A stretch of DNA of 6,208 nt from Alphaproteobacteria bacterium. Its GTDB lineage: Bacteria; Pseudomonadota; Alphaproteobacteria; Paracaedibacterales; CAITNM01. Under the pieces are notes generated by a model. That model was not told where the DNA came from. It worked only from the letters and a program-made list of their open reading frames with translations, and made no database searches. The DNA is taken from positions 1 through 6,208 of the forward strand of contig CANMNU010000074.1 in the NCBI GenBank assembly GCA_947499175.1, in the 5' to 3' direction. Position numbers and translations under genes: made by a program. Shown here piece by piece: positions 5,992-6,208 of this stretch; the first letter of the stretch is position 1; each line of letters begins with the position of its first letter.

Positions 5992-6208
5992 ATGCAATTT
6001 TGTAAAAGATTATTAATAACCGCCATTTTTATATTAACTATTTCAGGCTTCGACAAATGTGCCTTTTCTGCTTATCCAGATCTTATTCAAGATGGCAAAA
6101 TCCACCCAGCAATTGAAGAAATAGCTAAAATTATTGCTCCACACGAAGCTCTTCCAAGCGATTCTGACTTAGAAGCATGGAATAATTTTTTACAAAAAAA
6201 TTTTTTGC
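5992..6208 (+). CDS. unrecognised exported protein (3' end missing)
   Basis: ATG at 5992 opens a frame that runs 72 codons to the right edge without a stop. It has a good Shine-Dalgarno, AGGA at 5980-5983, 8 nt from the ATG. The first 30 residues look like a Sec signal peptide: MQFCKR, a hydrophobic core LLITAIFILTI (7-17), then a likely cleavage at AFSA/YP around residue 28. Cys23 lies in DKCAF, which does not fit a lipobox. The visible mature part (YPDLIQDGKIHPAIEEIAKI...) is mixed polar and probably helical, with no motif I recognise. It follows kdsA by 56 nt on the same strand with no clear terminator between, so it may be co-transcribed. The function cannot be told from this fragment. 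The frame ends in T6, A7 and T6 runs. Confidence 0.75.
   Translation, partial: MQFCKRLLITAIFILTISGFDKCAFSAYPDLIQDGKIHPAIEEIAKIIAPHEALPSDSDLEAWNNFLQKNFL

Noticed and set aside
1..6208. Search for a CRISPR array, insertion sequence, phage or toxin-antitoxin module, or an undescribed system.
   Set aside because: No direct-repeat array, transposase motif, terminal repeats or unexplained coding block is present; genes are standard housekeeping and envelope functions, with only the 72-codon 3'-truncated gene unidentified.

Overview
The window reads as an ordinary chromosomal segment of an AT-rich Gram-negative bacterium, most likely an alphaproteobacterium. Evidence for a Gram-negative cell is a beta-barrel porin with a signal peptide, a KDO-8-phosphate synthase (LPS core precursor) and an MlaE/MlaF-type envelope lipid transporter. 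The alphaproteobacterial assignment is inference: it rests on the mlaE-mlaF pair lying directly upstream of radA, with no mlaD/C/B genes of the enterobacterial mla operon, and on the AT-rich codon use. A Rickettsiales/Holosporales-like relative is possible but cannot be shown from sequence reading alone.

Layout. A block on the minus strand is read right to left: mlaE (4206-4991), mlaF (3440-4201) and radA (2095-3447). The genes are 4 nt apart (mlaE/mlaF) and overlap by 8 nt (mlaF/radA), so they look like one operon. Next on the same strand come a tRNA-Arg(ACG) gene with encoded CCA (1919-1995) behind a good sigma70-type promoter, an iron-type superoxide dismutase gene sodB (1282-1875), a GC-rich hairpin terminator (1201-1240), and a porin gene whose 3' end lies beyond the left edge (1-1167). 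On the plus strand, divergent from mlaE across a 110-nt promoter region, are kdsA (5102-5935) and the start of an unrecognised exported protein (5992 to beyond the right edge).

Functionally the window is mostly envelope maintenance: lipid transport (MlaEF), LPS precursor synthesis (KdsA) and an outer-membrane porin. It also carries a DNA-recombination/repair factor (RadA), oxidative-stress defence (SodB) and a tRNA. No mobile element, CRISPR array, prophage or toxin-antitoxin module is visible, and I see no sign of a new biological system. The points worth a second look are small regulatory ones: a probable porin promoter embedded in the sodB terminator, a perfect 12-bp palindrome over the porin ribosome-binding site, and a tRNA-sodB arrangement with no terminator between the two genes. 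No stretch longer than 300 bases lacks a gene.
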